NCBI RefSeq assembly: GCF_004210375.1
Contig: NC_134835.1
Span: 67,486,447-67,550,446 of the forward strand
Reading direction: 5' to 3'
From: Tachypleus tridentatus
Lineage: Eukaryota; Arthropoda; Merostomata; Xiphosura; Limulidae
Length of the DNA stretch: 64,000 nucleotides
Shown piece after piece: positions 49,300-61,252 of the stretch. The notes beneath the pieces were generated by a model. It did not search any database, was not told where the DNA came from, and saw only the letters and a program-made list of their open reading frames with translations. The number at the start of each line of letters is the position of its first letter. Positions within the stretch are counted from its first letter, which is position 1. Position numbers and translations under genes: made by a program.

Positions 49300-49941
49300 T
49301 TTTATTTTTAGAGCATCGTCTTTGAGGTCTCTTGTGTAATATTGTCTCGATTGTTGAAAGAAGATAGTTTCTGTTCAGTTGGCTTTGCAACAATAGTTTG
49401 TGATTAGGTGATCTTTCAGGAACTCAGTCCACAGACTGCTGATTTCCGTTCCTGAGTCTCTGTTGTGTTGAAGGAGTTTCATACTGGCGTGTTAGAGCCT
49501 CTTTTGTTATCTGATTTTTGTATCTTTTACTTTGGCAATTATTCGGCTTTCGTGCCATTCTATACTGTCACCTCTGTCCATAATGTTTAGTGAAAACAAA
49601 ATAGTTGAGCCTCATTTGACCTTACAACATTCTGTCGTGTTTCGAATATTTATTCCAAATATCTCTCATATAAAACAAACTACAGAAATATCAAAATTGA
49701 CATATAACATCTTTAAATATCCTGAATGATACTTAATGTTTGTTAGAAGGGTCTTCGGTGTTGTTCTAATTTCCAAACAGACCTCAACTTCGAATATTTT
49801 TCATATTTTCTGGATATTTTAATTTATTTTAGTGGTAAACGGAATGGTGATTTTAGTTTTAGGTTTTGTTTCTTGTCTATGTTTGTAGACTGGATGAAAT
49901 TGTATTGGACATCCATTTCCTTCAAACACACTGTTAAGACA
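49300..49941 (-). pseudogene. Penelope-like linker and GIY-YIG C-terminal fragment
   Basis: The segment right after the hAT insertion reads, through several frame changes, CLNSVFEGNGCPIQF, KTKITIPFTTKIN and FEVEVCLEIRTTPKTLLTN, the linker between reverse transcriptase and endonuclease in Penelope elements. Further on are MDRGDSIEWHESRIIAK and KEALTRQY, resembling the end of the GIY-YIG domain. The nuclease's YIG motif itself is not readable. Confidence 0.6.
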
Positions 49942-49949
49942 TTTTAATG

Positions 49950-52502
49950 CAGTGGTTCCCAACCTTTTTTATACCCCGCACCACTAAAAAATTTTAATAT
50001 GTTCTCGCACCCCTCACAGTAATTATTTATTTAAGAATAAAGGTGAAAGTGGCCAAAACAACTTTTTATAATTAGTTTTTAATGATATATAAACAAAAAA
50101 CGAAACATTTGGAAAAGAAAAAAATATTATAACAAACTAAAAGTTGCATGAACCCTACATGGCCTACAAAAAAATAAATTTTCATCCATCCATGAAATGA
50201 AATTTCTTTGAATTTGAAATGTTCAAATGTTTATAAGCCAATTTAAATTTAATGACTCTTTTGTTCCTGTTTATTTCTTACGAGTTTTTCATAGCTAGGC
50301 GCTTTGTTGTTGATAGCAATCCGCAAGTCTGCCTGTATACCCAAGCGATTTCTAGATTTTGTCTTGATTGACAAAAGAGCACTAAATTAAATCCAAACTC
50401 GTATAAGTATGTCGTCGCGAATGGGATGAGCACATTTAGCGCTTTATCACAAAGTCTTGGAAACATATCCATTGCCGAACACCAATATTGTTCCAAAGTT
50501 TTGCTTTCAAACTGCATTTCAAGAACTCGATTTGTGCGCAGTTCAATAAGATCTTCCTTCAGTTCTTCATCATCCGACATATTATCCAAATTGAAGGAGT
50601 ATGGATTCATAATCCATTCTTCAGAAGTTTCAGTTCTCCTTCAAAATATCCATCAAATGACTTTGAGAGTATTTCCAAATAATCCACAATTTCTTCACAC
50701 ACACGTGGAATTAGGGACTCATCCTCACCTACCATTTCTTCGAGTGATGGAAAATTTGAAAAATTCCTTTTTTAACTCGTCGACACCAAAGATGCAACTT
50801 TTCTTTGAAGGCATTTAAGTTTTCGCAGCATTTCAATGTGTTTATGTTTTTCCCTTGAAGAGATACACACAGGTCATTCACACGAGTGAAAATATCACTC
50901 AAATAGGCTAGCATTTGGTTGAATTCTTGTGATGCTATTTCACCAGGCAGATCATAGTCACGTTCCTTCAGAAAAGTTTTGACTTCTTCTCGCAGTTCAA
51001 AGAAGCGCGTTAAAGCTCTCCCACGTGACAGCCAACGGACTTCTGTGTGGAAAAGCAAAACTGAATGCTCACTTCCAAAGTCTTCCAAAGGCGGTGGTTC
51101 AGAGCGCGACCCATAATCCAATTTATGGTCTTCACAGAAGTGTCAAGGACCTTTTTCAATTATGGAGGCAATTGTTTTGATGCCAAAGCATGTCGATGAA
51201 GAAAACAGTAAGTAACTTGCAAGTGCGGAATCTCTTGTTTCATCAGTGCAAAAAATTCTGATTTATTTCCTAACATACCAGGGGCACCGTCGGTACACAC
51301 AGAACCAATAATTTGGATATCTAAATCATCTTTCGCAAAGATGTCCTTCACACACTGGAAGATATCTTTCCCTTTTGTGGTTGTTTTCAGATCTTCACAG
51401 AACAGGAAATCTTCCATTATGGCACCGTCATGGACATACCTCACTAGTGCGATGAGTTGACTGCAATTTGCAACATCAGTTGTTTTGTCCAATTGAAGAG
51501 AGATTTTCAAGGGACTAGCCCTGATATCTGTGATAACTTGGTCCAAAATGTCCGAACTAAAATCACCAATTCGGTTTTGAATAACATTATTTGATAATGG
51601 CACTAATTTAAGCTTGTTTGAGGCTTCTTTTCCCGGAACAATTGTTGGCATTTCTAATGCACACAGTTTTATCACCTCTTCTGCAATGTGTGGGGCTTCT
51701 TTCATTTGGCTACTTCATATGCCATGTGGTATGAAGCCATCAGCAGTGGTTTGTCAGCAGATATAAAACCTAATTTTGGAAGGGTTGCTCGAGAATCAAA
51801 GCGGGCCCTTCTACCTTTCAACGATTCAACATCATGGCCTGCAACAGCTGCTACACCATGCCGGTTGTTGAAGTGTTCCTGTAGCTTAGATGGCTTCAAA
51901 TTTGCGTTTGAAAGGACAGCGTCACAAAGCATGCACTGGGGTTTTTGTAAATCCTCAGTTGTTCCGATGCAAGTGAAACCAAACTTCACATAATCATCAT
52001 TCCATTTCATTTTCTTTGACATAATGAAGTTTTTTTGTACGAACACAGAATCAACAATGCACTGACTACCACAGCATCACGCATGGGTTTATATACTCTG
52101 CGAAACTTTTAGAACATTCTCGAATATACGTCACATGACGTCATTGATTAATTCTGGATACTTCTAGAAGTTTCTCGAGTCACAATCACATAAATACATA
52201 ACATAAATAAATAATAGAGACTTTAAGACGACGCTCACGAACATAACATAATTAGTTGTGCCGAGTATTTAGGTCACGTTTACGTTTCGTGTGTTGTTTG
52301 TTTACAGTTGTACATTAAGATTTCGGTTTGCGCCGGTGACGGTAGAAATGATAGTTTATCGTATCAACATAAAAAGCTACGTCTGTAACAAGAAAAATAA
52401 GAAATAAAAATCGAACGTAATTTTTGAATATTTAGGACAGTACGCTTAATATAAACAAAAAAAACTGAAATGTTATCTCGCACCCCTGGTTGGGAACCAC
52501 TA
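49950..52502 (-). mobile_element. hAT transposon with exact 8-bp target duplication
   Basis: The left end is cagtggttcccaacc and the right end is ggttgggaaccacta, inverted repeats differing only at the last base. The element is flanked by the same 8-bp duplication, ttttaatg, at 49942-49949 and 52503-52510, the hallmark of hAT insertion. It is 2,553 bp long and carries one minus-strand transposase gene broken by a few mutations. It lies inside an older Penelope-like element. The perfect duplication and readable protein suggest a fairly recent insertion. Confidence 0.93.
50278..52046 (-). pseudogene. hAT transposase (ZBED5/SCAND3-like), frameshifted
   Basis: The frame probably opens at the ATG near 52022 (MSKKMKWNDDYVKFGF). 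Domains in order: a BED zinc finger (CMLCDAVLSNANLKPSKL, then HFNNRH), around 51950-51870; HIAEEVIKLC; an RNase-H-like core with LQLDKTTDV and VCTDGAPGMLG as candidate acidic sites; CFLHRHALASK; HTEVRWLSRGRAL; and the C-terminal dimerisation region EQYWCSAMDMFPRLCDKALN and PFATTYLYEFGF. Breaks: a one-base frameshift near 51703, an in-frame TAA near 51160 just after KQLPP, a frameshift in the stretch around 51090, and further disruption between about 50729 and 50610. The family is Buster-type hAT, also the source of domesticated ZBED genes. This copy keeps its ends and is broken, so it is a transposon and not a domesticated gene. Confidence 0.9.
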
Positions 52503-52619
52503 TTTTAATGCTTCAGGTGTACACATTTTTACTGCAAACTCTCTTAACTCTGTTTAACAAACAGGAAACTTATTTTAGCTTTACTGAATCTGTATGGTTT
52601 GATATGATTTTCAGGTACG

Positions 52620-53000
52620 TTTATGTATCTGTTACTTTTCGGTAAAATTTTGTTTACCAACGAACTATATAATTTTGTTTTCTTTCAATTGGGTGTTAAA
52701 ATTTAAGGTTGCTATGAATCGAGTTCAGGTGTTTCAACAATTCAATAATAACTAGTTCTTTATTATGTGACCCTATCATAAAGGTATTGTCAATGTTGTG
52801 TTTCCACATGATAAGCTTCTTGGTGACTGTTTATAATGCTAGATTTTCAAATTCTTGCATGGAGAGATCACTATCTATTTGTGACTAGAAGGAAACCAAT
52901 CCTTAGTTGAACTTTATTTTGCTTATTCATAAAAAAATACTTTTGAAGTTGGAAATAGGTTAGGTTGGTACATAAAATAACTAACTACAATTGTGTTCAC
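52620..53000 (-). pseudogene. Penelope-like reverse transcriptase fragment
   Basis: Read on the minus strand, the catalytic box that would be YVDD appears as HNIDNTFMIG, so both the tyrosine and one aspartate are altered. It is preceded by SDLSMQEFENLAL (family: xxLxMxxxExxAL) and followed by HLNSIHSNLKF, which in active copies precedes the thumb. Stop codons interrupt it. Too broken to be active. Confidence 0.7.
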
Positions 53001-53179
53001 GTAAAGCTTGCTTCGGTTCAGTCAAAACAGTCTTAGTAACAAGATGGCCTTAATGCAGTGGGGCAGTCATCTATTTATAAATTTTGTTGGACTGTAGTTC
53101 AGGTTTCTAGTATTAGAATGTTGGTAAATATATCTTGAATACTGAAACAGGCTAGAAAATTTTGGAGTTGATTTGTAAT

Positions 53180-54690
53180 AAAACCTGTTTAAGGCGGAAT
53201 CGCATGGGACCAAGTAAATTTTCCGGCTTAAGTAGATTTTCCGGCTTAGACGTAGTGAACATGTATTTCCTTAATTATGTATAATTTTTAGCGGAACGTT
53301 ATACTTGCTTCACTTAACGTCAATAGGACGTTTGTGAATAAATTATTATACTGTTTTTGCTATATTTATTAGAATAAGAACAAAAATAGACATTCAAAAT
53401 ATACATAAGTACACAAAAATCTTAATAAAATTTATTTAAAGAAAGTGTCCAGTTTCAAATGTTTCGTTTTTAATGGGCTTTCTCATGTAGTTAAAAGAGA
53501 ACGCCAATTCTATGGTCTTTTCATGAAGTTCATTTTCCCCCTTAACTTTTGCATACAATTTGATAATGTTAATATAAATTAACACTTGTGATGAAGTAGG
53601 AATTTCTATTTCCTCACTATCTTTTCCGTTTTATTCATCTTCTGAATATATCACACTGTTACCATCCTGCGATTCTATTATAGATTTTAAACCAGTTTCT
53701 ATTAAAACATTCTTGTCAACGTTCACAAAACTTTCCGCGTTCACAGAATCATCTGCATCAATCTTCTCAATCAGAGTTTGGATTTCACTAGAATCGTCAT
53801 AACTAACAACTTTTTCACAAAGTTCGCCATTATCAAGAATAAATACACAGTTTGGAAAGCACTTTATTACACATTTGATTGAATCACTTAAAAATGCAAT
53901 TACATCTAACACGTCAACTTTCATGGTCATTTCAGATGCTCTCTTACAGCCGTCCATGTTTACAATAATATGTTGAAACATCAGTTTTGTGTATTTCGGT
54001 TATATAAACTGTATAATTCCATTATCTAGTGTCTGAAGAACTGATGTTGTACATGGAGGTAGAAAGATTAAACGAACATTTGAAAGTTGAACTTTTGGGG
54101 GACAAGTTACATTATCTAGGAAAAGTAGAATATTCATATTTTATTGTTCCATTCTTTTGTTTAATTTGTTCAAAAATTCCTCGAATGTAGCACTTGTTAT
54201 CCATGCTTTATTATTCGCTTTTCATTCCACAGGAAGTTGATTCTTCCTTAAATTTTTGAAACAGTGCATATTTTCACTTTTATGTATTACCCATGGTAAA
54301 TTTTCCCTAATTTTTAAAATTAGAGAAGATGGGAATTTATATTTTTCGTGAGAATTATTTAAAGAGTAGAATTTTGTACTTAAAAGACAAATATATTTCT
54401 ACAAATCATAAATCTAATTTAACTGCTAAAATAATGACGACAGAAAAGAGGACAGAATATATTTAACCAATACTTACTATAACAAAATGCCCTAAAATTT
54501 ATTAATATCTAAACAAATTATTAATGAAACAAAAAATTATTAATATCTATAGAAATTATTAATTAAATAAATAATTAATATTTAATCAAAAACATTTTTT
54601 CCGCCTTACTCGGGTTCTAATCCTACTTGTTGACAGATGAGGTAGGTGGAACATAGTTTTCCGTCCGCGTTACGCAGGTTCCGCTATATA
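53180..54690 (-). mobile_element. Tigger/pogo (Tc1-mariner superfamily) transposon, truncated
   Basis: The left end contains aacctgtttaaggcgga and the right end, read inverted, contains aacctgcgtaacgcgga, a diverged terminal inverted repeat; TA dinucleotides are present at each edge. Inside is the C-terminal half of a minus-strand DDE transposase. The N-terminal helix-turn-helix DNA-binding part is missing. Exact ends are approximate. Confidence 0.7.
53631..54330 (-). pseudogene. Tigger-type DDE transposase, C-terminal part
   Basis: On the minus strand the pieces follow the order of Tigger/jerky-like transposases: MHCFKNLRKNQLPVEWKAN, NKAWITSATFEEFLNKLN, MNILLFLDNVTCPPKVQLSN with the catalytic Asp in LDN, then LIFLPPCTTSVLQTLDNGII. 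A stop follows (near 54000). A new open stretch, 53981-53631, has KVDVLDVIAFLSDSIKCVI and CFPNCVF, equivalent to the region after the third acidic residue. There are no start codon and no HTH domain, so it is dead. Confidence 0.75.
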
Positions 54691-54916
54691 GAGGGCCTTT
54701 TATTAAAGAAATCTTAAGATAATATATCAAACTTTTGATATTTCCGGCTTGTACAGGCTTTACTCTATCTTATTACGCTGAAAGAACAGGGAAGAAGAAA
54801 CTGGCAATATAATGGCAAGGTGAGTGAATGATATTGACTATAGGGAAGAGTGTCTGGGATGTGCATCTGGAGAGGTTCTATATTTTGGTACTTTCGATAT
54901 TTGATACCCTTAATGT

Positions 54917-55030
54917 ATTTTGTTATAGCAAAGCCACATTGGACCATCTGCTGTGTCCGCCGATGGGAATCGAACCCCTAATTTTAGCCTTGTAAATCCG
55001 TAGACTTACCGCTATGTCAGTGGGGGGACT
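54917..55030 (-). repeat. SINE family B, full length with duplication
   Basis: cttaatgt repeated at 54909-54916 and 55034-55041 (11 bp with one mismatch if extended). Complete inverted copy ending ctatgtcagtggggggact. It lies just right of the Tigger remnant. Confidence 0.92.
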
Positions 55031-55324
55031 ACTCTTAATGTCCGAGAGTTCTTTAAGTAGATTTTACTGTTTTATACAGTTCACAGTTCTGTTCGTGAGT
55101 TTTTCACTGTAGTTGGGTCTTTCGTTACTTTCTTGTAATACTGGTTCTGTTTGATGTTTTAAAGTTTGTTTGTTTTTTTGCAACAGTCTTCTTTGTTTAA
55201 ATAAATGCAGAATTGTATTTATCAGTTGAGAGAAAGTTTGTGAAATTATAAAATGTTTTAAGAGTTTCAAGGAGTTAATTTCTTCTAAGGTTATATTAAT
55301 ATTGGATTCATTGGAGCGTTATTG

Positions 55325-55425
55325 TTGTTTGTTATTAAGCACAAAGATACAAAAGAACTACCTGTGCTCTACCCACGGGTATTGAACCCCGGTTTCTATG
55401 ATAAACGTTCGTAGATATACCGTAT
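55325..55425 (-). repeat. SINE family C, partial
   Basis: gtttgttattaagcacaaag, cacgggtattgaaccccggt. The right end stops before the head's start and adjoins a TA run. Confidence 0.82.
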
Positions 55426-56208
55426 ATATATATATATATATAAAGTTTAATAGGGTTTGTGTTGAAGAGTCTTTGGCACTTTTTTCTTACTCGCAGCACA
55501 TTCTAAAAAATGTATGGTTCTGGAGAGATAATAAAGTGGTTTCCTATTTGCTGAAAATTCTGATTCCCTATAGTAGTGGCGCTGTTATTTGTCGAAGTCT
55601 TCCTGGGTTACTCTATAACAATGTGTCATAGTGTTTGGAACAGAAGTTCTGTACGATATTTTTATTAAAGTTTTTCTAAATAATAAGTCAGATTCGTTCT
55701 TTAAGCATTCAGCAGAATTCTGTAGCAAAGTTCCCTTCGTGTGGCAGGCAATGATAGCTGGTGTAAAATCTGTTGTTAGTTTGTTTCTAGAATAGATTCA
55801 GTCTTTGAAGAGTATAAGAACTCTACCTTCAAGTCTTCGGAAGAAAGAAAACTTAAGATATACAATTGGGAAGGTAATATCTTAAGTAGCTAGTTATGTT
55901 GTAACATGTATTTGTTTTTATAAATCTAATCATCTCAATATTTACGTATCTTTCACAACCTTTTCATTACTTGACTGTAGTGTTATCTCAGTGGGATTAC
56001 AACCATAATTCTCATAATCACCGTTATAAATTTCACCATTTTTATTTATAAATTATCCAACTTTCCTCTAATAGTATACTTTAACCAATTCTTCACGTAC
56101 GACTCAATTCCATTAACTGTGAACATAAAATAAATAACTGTTTATTTTTATTATGGATTCAAATCTGCTTATTGAAGTAAAATGGACTACTGATACCTCC
56201 TCTTTGAA

Positions 56209-56335
56209 GCCCTTTAGTGAAACAGTGATATGTCTGCGAACTTTTACTAATAAAATCCAAGTTCAAATACCCGTGGTGGGCAGAGCATAAATAGCCCTGT
56301 GTGTATCTTTGTGCTTAATAATAAACACGAACAAC
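56209..56335 (+). repeat. SINE family C, full length
   Basis: gccctttagtgaaacagtga, gttcaaatacccgtggtgg, ctttgtgcttaataataaac. Confidence 0.87.
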
Positions 56336-57130
56336 AATAAAACATTCTATTTGGAATTCTCAATCTTTCAATTACTTTCCTTCTGTCTAACTCTAATTCT
56401 GGTGCCAGTTTGTTTAATCGTATCCATTTGATCAATTTCGATTGAAACACGTTGTAATTGTAGGTTCTAGATGGTGGAATCTGTGTCACGACATTGTAAC
56501 TGAATTTTATTGTCAAGATGCACTTACACACGTACAGCAACGCACTGCCTTCTTTGACAGATGTAATCTTACCTATTGTAGCTCTTTTCTTGCTATATAG
56601 CTGGTTTTTATGGCTGATAATGATGTAAATGTATTAAAAATACATAACGAGTTCACATCTAACTATCAATCTGTTGTTAGACAGATTCTTCAGCTTCTAA
56701 CCAAACAGGCACGAATAATTCTCTGTGCTTGAGACTGGGAGATTAAGAAAGTATTGTAACTATTGTTTCACTTTGTTAAGGAAAAAGTCAAGGAAACACT
56801 TAATTTCTCTTTTTTTTCTGATCCACTTAGCGTTTTTCAGTCGTGAAATATCACACATACATGTGTATTTCAAACCTTAAGTTGTTATATATTTGTTTCT
56901 ATTCCAGAGCCATCAGCTCTAAGCTCATTACTGTACCTTTCAGATATCTTGAGAGCTTTTCTTGTGAAGAAAAACAACAACCACTAACTCTGATGAGTAA
57001 TTTAAAGAATAAGAATCGACAGACATGTCGTCCTTCATTGTGTCTCGAAATCACTAATTCCAAAACTAAAATATTCCAAGAAACGTAGCATTTCAAGCAC
57101 GTAGACGTCTCCCCTGATTTCTTTAGTAAA

Positions 57131-57256
57131 TTGTTGTTGTTTTGAATTAAGCACAAAGCTACACAATGGGCTATCTGTGCTCTGCCCACCACGGGTATTG
57201 AAACCCGGTTTTTAGGGTTGTAAGTCCAAATACATACTGCTGAGCCACTGGGGGGC
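57131..57256 (-). repeat. SINE family C, full length with 10-bp duplication
   Basis: Identical ctttagtaaa at 57121-57130 and 57257-57266. Complete from tail (ttgttttgaattaagcac) to head (gagccactgggggg). Confidence 0.95.
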
Positions 57257-57410
57257 CTTTAGTAAAACAACAACGGGATCTCAACATTTGGCGAAACAAA
57301 AACTATTTTTATACAAACAATTAACTTAATTATATATTTTTTCTTACTTTTAATCGACGCCTCATAGTAAAATTAGTAACTTCGATTCAGATGGCCTAGT
57401 TACGGAAATA

Positions 57411-57814
57411 TTTGTTTGTTTTTGAATTTCGCACAAAGCTACTCGAGGGCTATTTGTGCTAGCTGCCCCTAATTTAGCAGTGTAAGACTAGAGGGTGTGT
57501 TTCTCTTATAGCAAAGCCACATCGGGCTATCTGCTCAGCACACCGAGGGGAATCGAACCCCTGATTTTAGCGTTGTAAATCCAGAGACATACCGCTGTAC
57601 TAGCGGGGGGCAAGACTAGAGGGAAGGCAGCTAGTCATCACCACCCACCGCCAACTCTTGGGCTACTCTTTTACCAACGAATAGTGGGATTGACCGTAAT
57701 ATTATAACGCCCCCACGGCTGAAAGGCGAGCATCTTTGGTGTGACGGGGATGCGAACCCGCGACCCTGAGATTGCGAGTCGTACGCCTTAACACGCTTGT
57801 CCATGCCGGACCAC
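57411..57814 (-). repeat. SINE family A interrupted by a family B SINE
   Basis: Full-length copy from the tttgtttgtttttgaatt tail to the catgccggacc head, split at the gactagaggg block by a 116-bp family B insertion (57496-57611). Confidence 0.94.
57496..57611 (-). repeat. SINE family B nested in family A
   Basis: Inserted in the middle of a family A copy with an exact 12-bp duplication aagactagaggg (57484-57495 and 57612-57623). Complete head and B-box. Confidence 0.96.
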
Positions 57815-59206
57815 GGAAATATTTAGTTGTACATAAATGGACCTAATATAACCATATATTACAGAAATAAAATTACCATTCTTTAAAACTGAGTTTCCAA
57901 CAAGTTTACGACGAACTCCTTCCTTGTTTTCTTAGTCTTGAAACGACTTTTTGGGATCTATGTTGATTAAAAAAATACCCAAACCTAAAGAATGGATTAG
58001 CAATGAGCCCAAAACGTCGTCACGACCATCTGGTAAAAGTGAGTCGGGATCGGTTTTATGCCTCAATATGATAGTTGAAAACAATGCTCTACGTAAAACC
58101 TAATATCTGACAAAATTAGAAACTAAAACCTCTTCGCAAAAACATATGAAACAGATATTCTTTCAAAAGCCTTAACATCCAGAAATCTAATGGTCATCTA
58201 AATAATTAATCAAGCATGGTTTTACAGGTTATAATGTGAGTATTCATTTTTTCTCTTTGTACATATATATATAAAGATAAATTTAAATGCTGTAACACAT
58301 AATACTCAATTTCCTGCAGTTTGGAAATTTAAAATAATTACGACAACAAAAAATCTCTTAATCTTTGGATTTTTCGAGGTCACATCAAATGAATGAAATT
58401 ATCTAAACCAATGACGAAACTGCCAGAAAATAAAACAATAAGGTCTATAAAACATTTATTACGAGTAATCTCTTAGGCTGATGCTGCTTGATGTGGATTA
58501 ATGGTGCGAAAATCGCTCTTTAGTAGGGTTTGGATTATTCGATTTCTCAAGAATGTCGTATAACTACCAAGATATACATGAAACTAACAGCTAATTATAT
58601 TTGAATAAAGAAACACATTATACTAATATAATAAAATATGACAAAAAATTGAATATAAACACAAGGAAGAGCTTTGCTGATGGTGGAACATGCCAGCGAA
58701 AGACAGACCAATGTTCTGTTGAAACTTGTAGTGTGTCACACAACCAATAAAACTATCACTTATATTTATAAATAATTATTTGCCTACTTATTATTATTTG
58801 TCACTTACACCTATTCCACACAAACAAATAAGGGTTTTATCAGTAGTCCACTGCGCTCTATTTTGTGACAGTGACATAAAATATATTTTCTATTCAACAA
58901 AATAACTGGGTCTGTAATGGACTGAGAATCTTTAAGACAATATTAAAAGTCACATCCATCTTGATAATCCTCTAACAATATCAGTTAATCAGATGCTGGG
59001 GATACTTTCTGACAAATGAACTATTATCAAACGAGACATCTTCCAGCGTCTTATCATTATTATGGCTAAAAGTAGTTCAACTTAGTATTAGGTGGAATCC
59101 CAATAAAATAGTTAACTGAACTCATACAGAATACCTAGTCTTTGTTCCCTCACGAATTCACATGACAGACATGACGAAGTTCTGTGTAATATTTCCAAAC
59201 AGATGA

Positions 59207-59779
59207 GGTTCGGCATGGACTGATGGTTAGAGCACTCGACTCGCAATGAGTATCGCGAGTTCGAATCCCCTGTCACACCAAACATTCTCACCCTTTCAGC
59301 CGTGGGGAGTAATAATGAGATAGTGAATTCTATTATTCGTTGCTAAATGAGTATCCCAAAAATTAGTGGTGGGTGGTGATAACTAGCTGCCTTCTATCTG
59401 GGCCCGGCATGGTCAGGTGGGTTAAGGGGTTCGACTCATAATCTGAGGGTTGCGGGTTCGAATCCCCGTCGCACCAAACATGCTCGCCCTTTCAGCCCTG
59501 GGGGCGTTATAATGTGACGGTCAATCCCACTATTCGTTGGTAAAAGAGTAGCCCAAGAGTTGACAGTGGGTGGTGATGACTAGCTGCCTTCCCTCTAGTC
59601 TTACACTGCTAAATTAGGGATGGCTAGCACAGATAGCCAATGAGTAGCTTTGTGCGAAATTCGAACCAAACCAAATCAAGCCTTCCACCTATTCTAACGC
59701 TCCAAAATTAGGGACGACTAGCTCAGATAGCACTTATGTAGTTTTGCGTAAAATTAAAAAACAAACAAACAAACTTAAA
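59207..59779 (+). repeat. Older SINE family A interrupted by a younger one
   Basis: The outer copy runs 59207-59400 and resumes at 59681-59779 (ccttccacctattctaacgc, then aaacaaacaaacaaac). Its 5' part is more diverged than the inner copy. Confidence 0.88.
59401..59679 (+). repeat. SINE family A, full length, nested
   Basis: Well preserved copy starting ggcccggcatggtcaggtgg. Imperfect duplication gccttctatct (59389-59399) / gccttccacct (59680-59690). Confidence 0.93.
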
Positions 59780-60689
59780 AAATGTAAAACATATATTATG
59801 ATCAACAGTTTTCTGGTACTCATTCTATTCATTCTTTTGTGTTTATAAACATAGACGCCACAGTGTCGAACATGAGTTGTAGTATTTCATAGTTTTAGTG
59901 ATTTTAATATGTAATACAATTCAAAATTGACTTGTGCCATTTTTTGATCGAATATCGAAAAGCTTAAAACCAAAAGACTGCCTGTGGTTTAAGTAAACAT
60001 AGTCATTAGTTAACATGCTAAACACTAACAGTGAAAAAAGAGGATATAGTTTGAAGTCATAGCAATTTTTTTCTCACAACTACCATTGGATCAAATGTAT
60101 TGTAGTATATAAAGATTAATATTTCTGGATAAAATTTTATCTGTTAAGTTCAATACAGTCACAGCCTGAGCTCTAGATTCATTTACTGTAATTCAATCCT
60201 GCTTTTTTACCTCCTGCATTTCCACTGACGCACAGAAACGTTTCAGTAATAGCCTATTGAAACTTGGTGAAAAGATCTGAGCAAAAAGTTCATATTTCAC
60301 CTGATGCAGTTCCATTGCGTCTGTAACTCTCTTAATGGCATAGGTTAAGTATATGGACAATACTGTATTTCACATTACAGTTTCGATGTAAACGTATATT
60401 CTCTGAAAGACGTTCCTTCTTTTTGTTTGATCTAACCAACCAAAAATCTTTTGAAGTTTCTTCACCACAGATGTTATCAGATATTTGTTTTCATCTCAGT
60501 CAGAAGAAAAAAAAAACATTTAAATGCTGGAAAAGGCGCTTCGTGGCTGCAGGTGATTTTTTTGGGACTCAACAAGAGATCTTTAAATAACTTTAAAGCT
60601 GTAGAAGTTTTGACGACGAAACATCTTGTGATACACTTTTTACTACAGTAACTCCTCTTTTGAAACTTTGTATTTGATATTAACGCTGT

Positions 60690-60972
60690 TTGTTTGTTTG
60701 TTAATTTTTAAATTTTATTACAGAGCTACAAGAGCGCCATCTGCGCTAGCCGTCTCTAATTTAGCAGTGTAAGAGTAGAGGGAAGGCAGCTAGTCATTAC
60801 CATCCCATCACCAAATCTTGGGCTACTCTTTTATCAACGAATAACGGGACTGATTGTCACATTATAACGCCTCCACGGCTAAAAGGACGAACACGTTTGG
60901 TGTGACGAGAATTCGAACCAGCGACCCTCAGAATACGAGTCGAGCGCCCTAACCCCCTGGCCATGCCAGGCC
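60690..60972 (-). repeat. SINE family A, full length
   Basis: Tail tgtttgtttgttaattttta to head ccccctggccatgccaggcc. No clear target duplication. Confidence 0.92.
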
Positions 60973-61129
60973 TCACTGATTAGAGTACCCATGGTCGATA
61001 CACAACATATTACTCTTATTATTACACTATACTTTGTATACCTAAAATATATAAATAATTCATAATCTTACAATTTTCTATCACTGTTAATGTATTAAAA
61101 ACATACATAAATAGTACATGATGTGTAGG

Positions 61130-61252
61130 TTGTTACGTTGAATTAAGCACAAGGCTACACAATGGATTATCTATGATCTGCCCGCCACGGGTATCGAAAC
61201 CCTATTTTTAGAGTTGTAAGTCCGCAGATATACCGCTGAGCCACTGGGTGGC
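61130..61252 (-). repeat. SINE family C, full length
   Basis: ttgaattaagcacaaggcta, cacgggtatcgaaacccta and taccgctgagccactgggt. Confidence 0.9.

Larger units (their letters stand above)
49300..53130 (-). mobile_element. Penelope-like element, decayed, split by a hAT insertion
   Basis: On the minus strand the right-hand part (53130-52511) encodes reverse-transcriptase debris. It includes DLSMQEFENLAL, then MWKHNIDNTFMIG (position of the YVDDTFVIW-type active site of Penelope elements), then LLKHLNSIHSNLKF. The left-hand part (49941-49300) continues with ITIPFTTKIN, KIFEVEV and TPKTLLTNIKY and then a GIY-YIG-type C-terminus (MDRGDSIEWHESRII, KEALTRQYETPSTQQR). The hAT at 49950-52502 splits it. 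Stops and frameshifts are frequent. The ends of the element were not located. Confidence 0.75.

Noticed and set aside
50426..50818. Plus-strand open frames across the hAT transposase
   Set aside because: Shadows of the minus-strand transposase.
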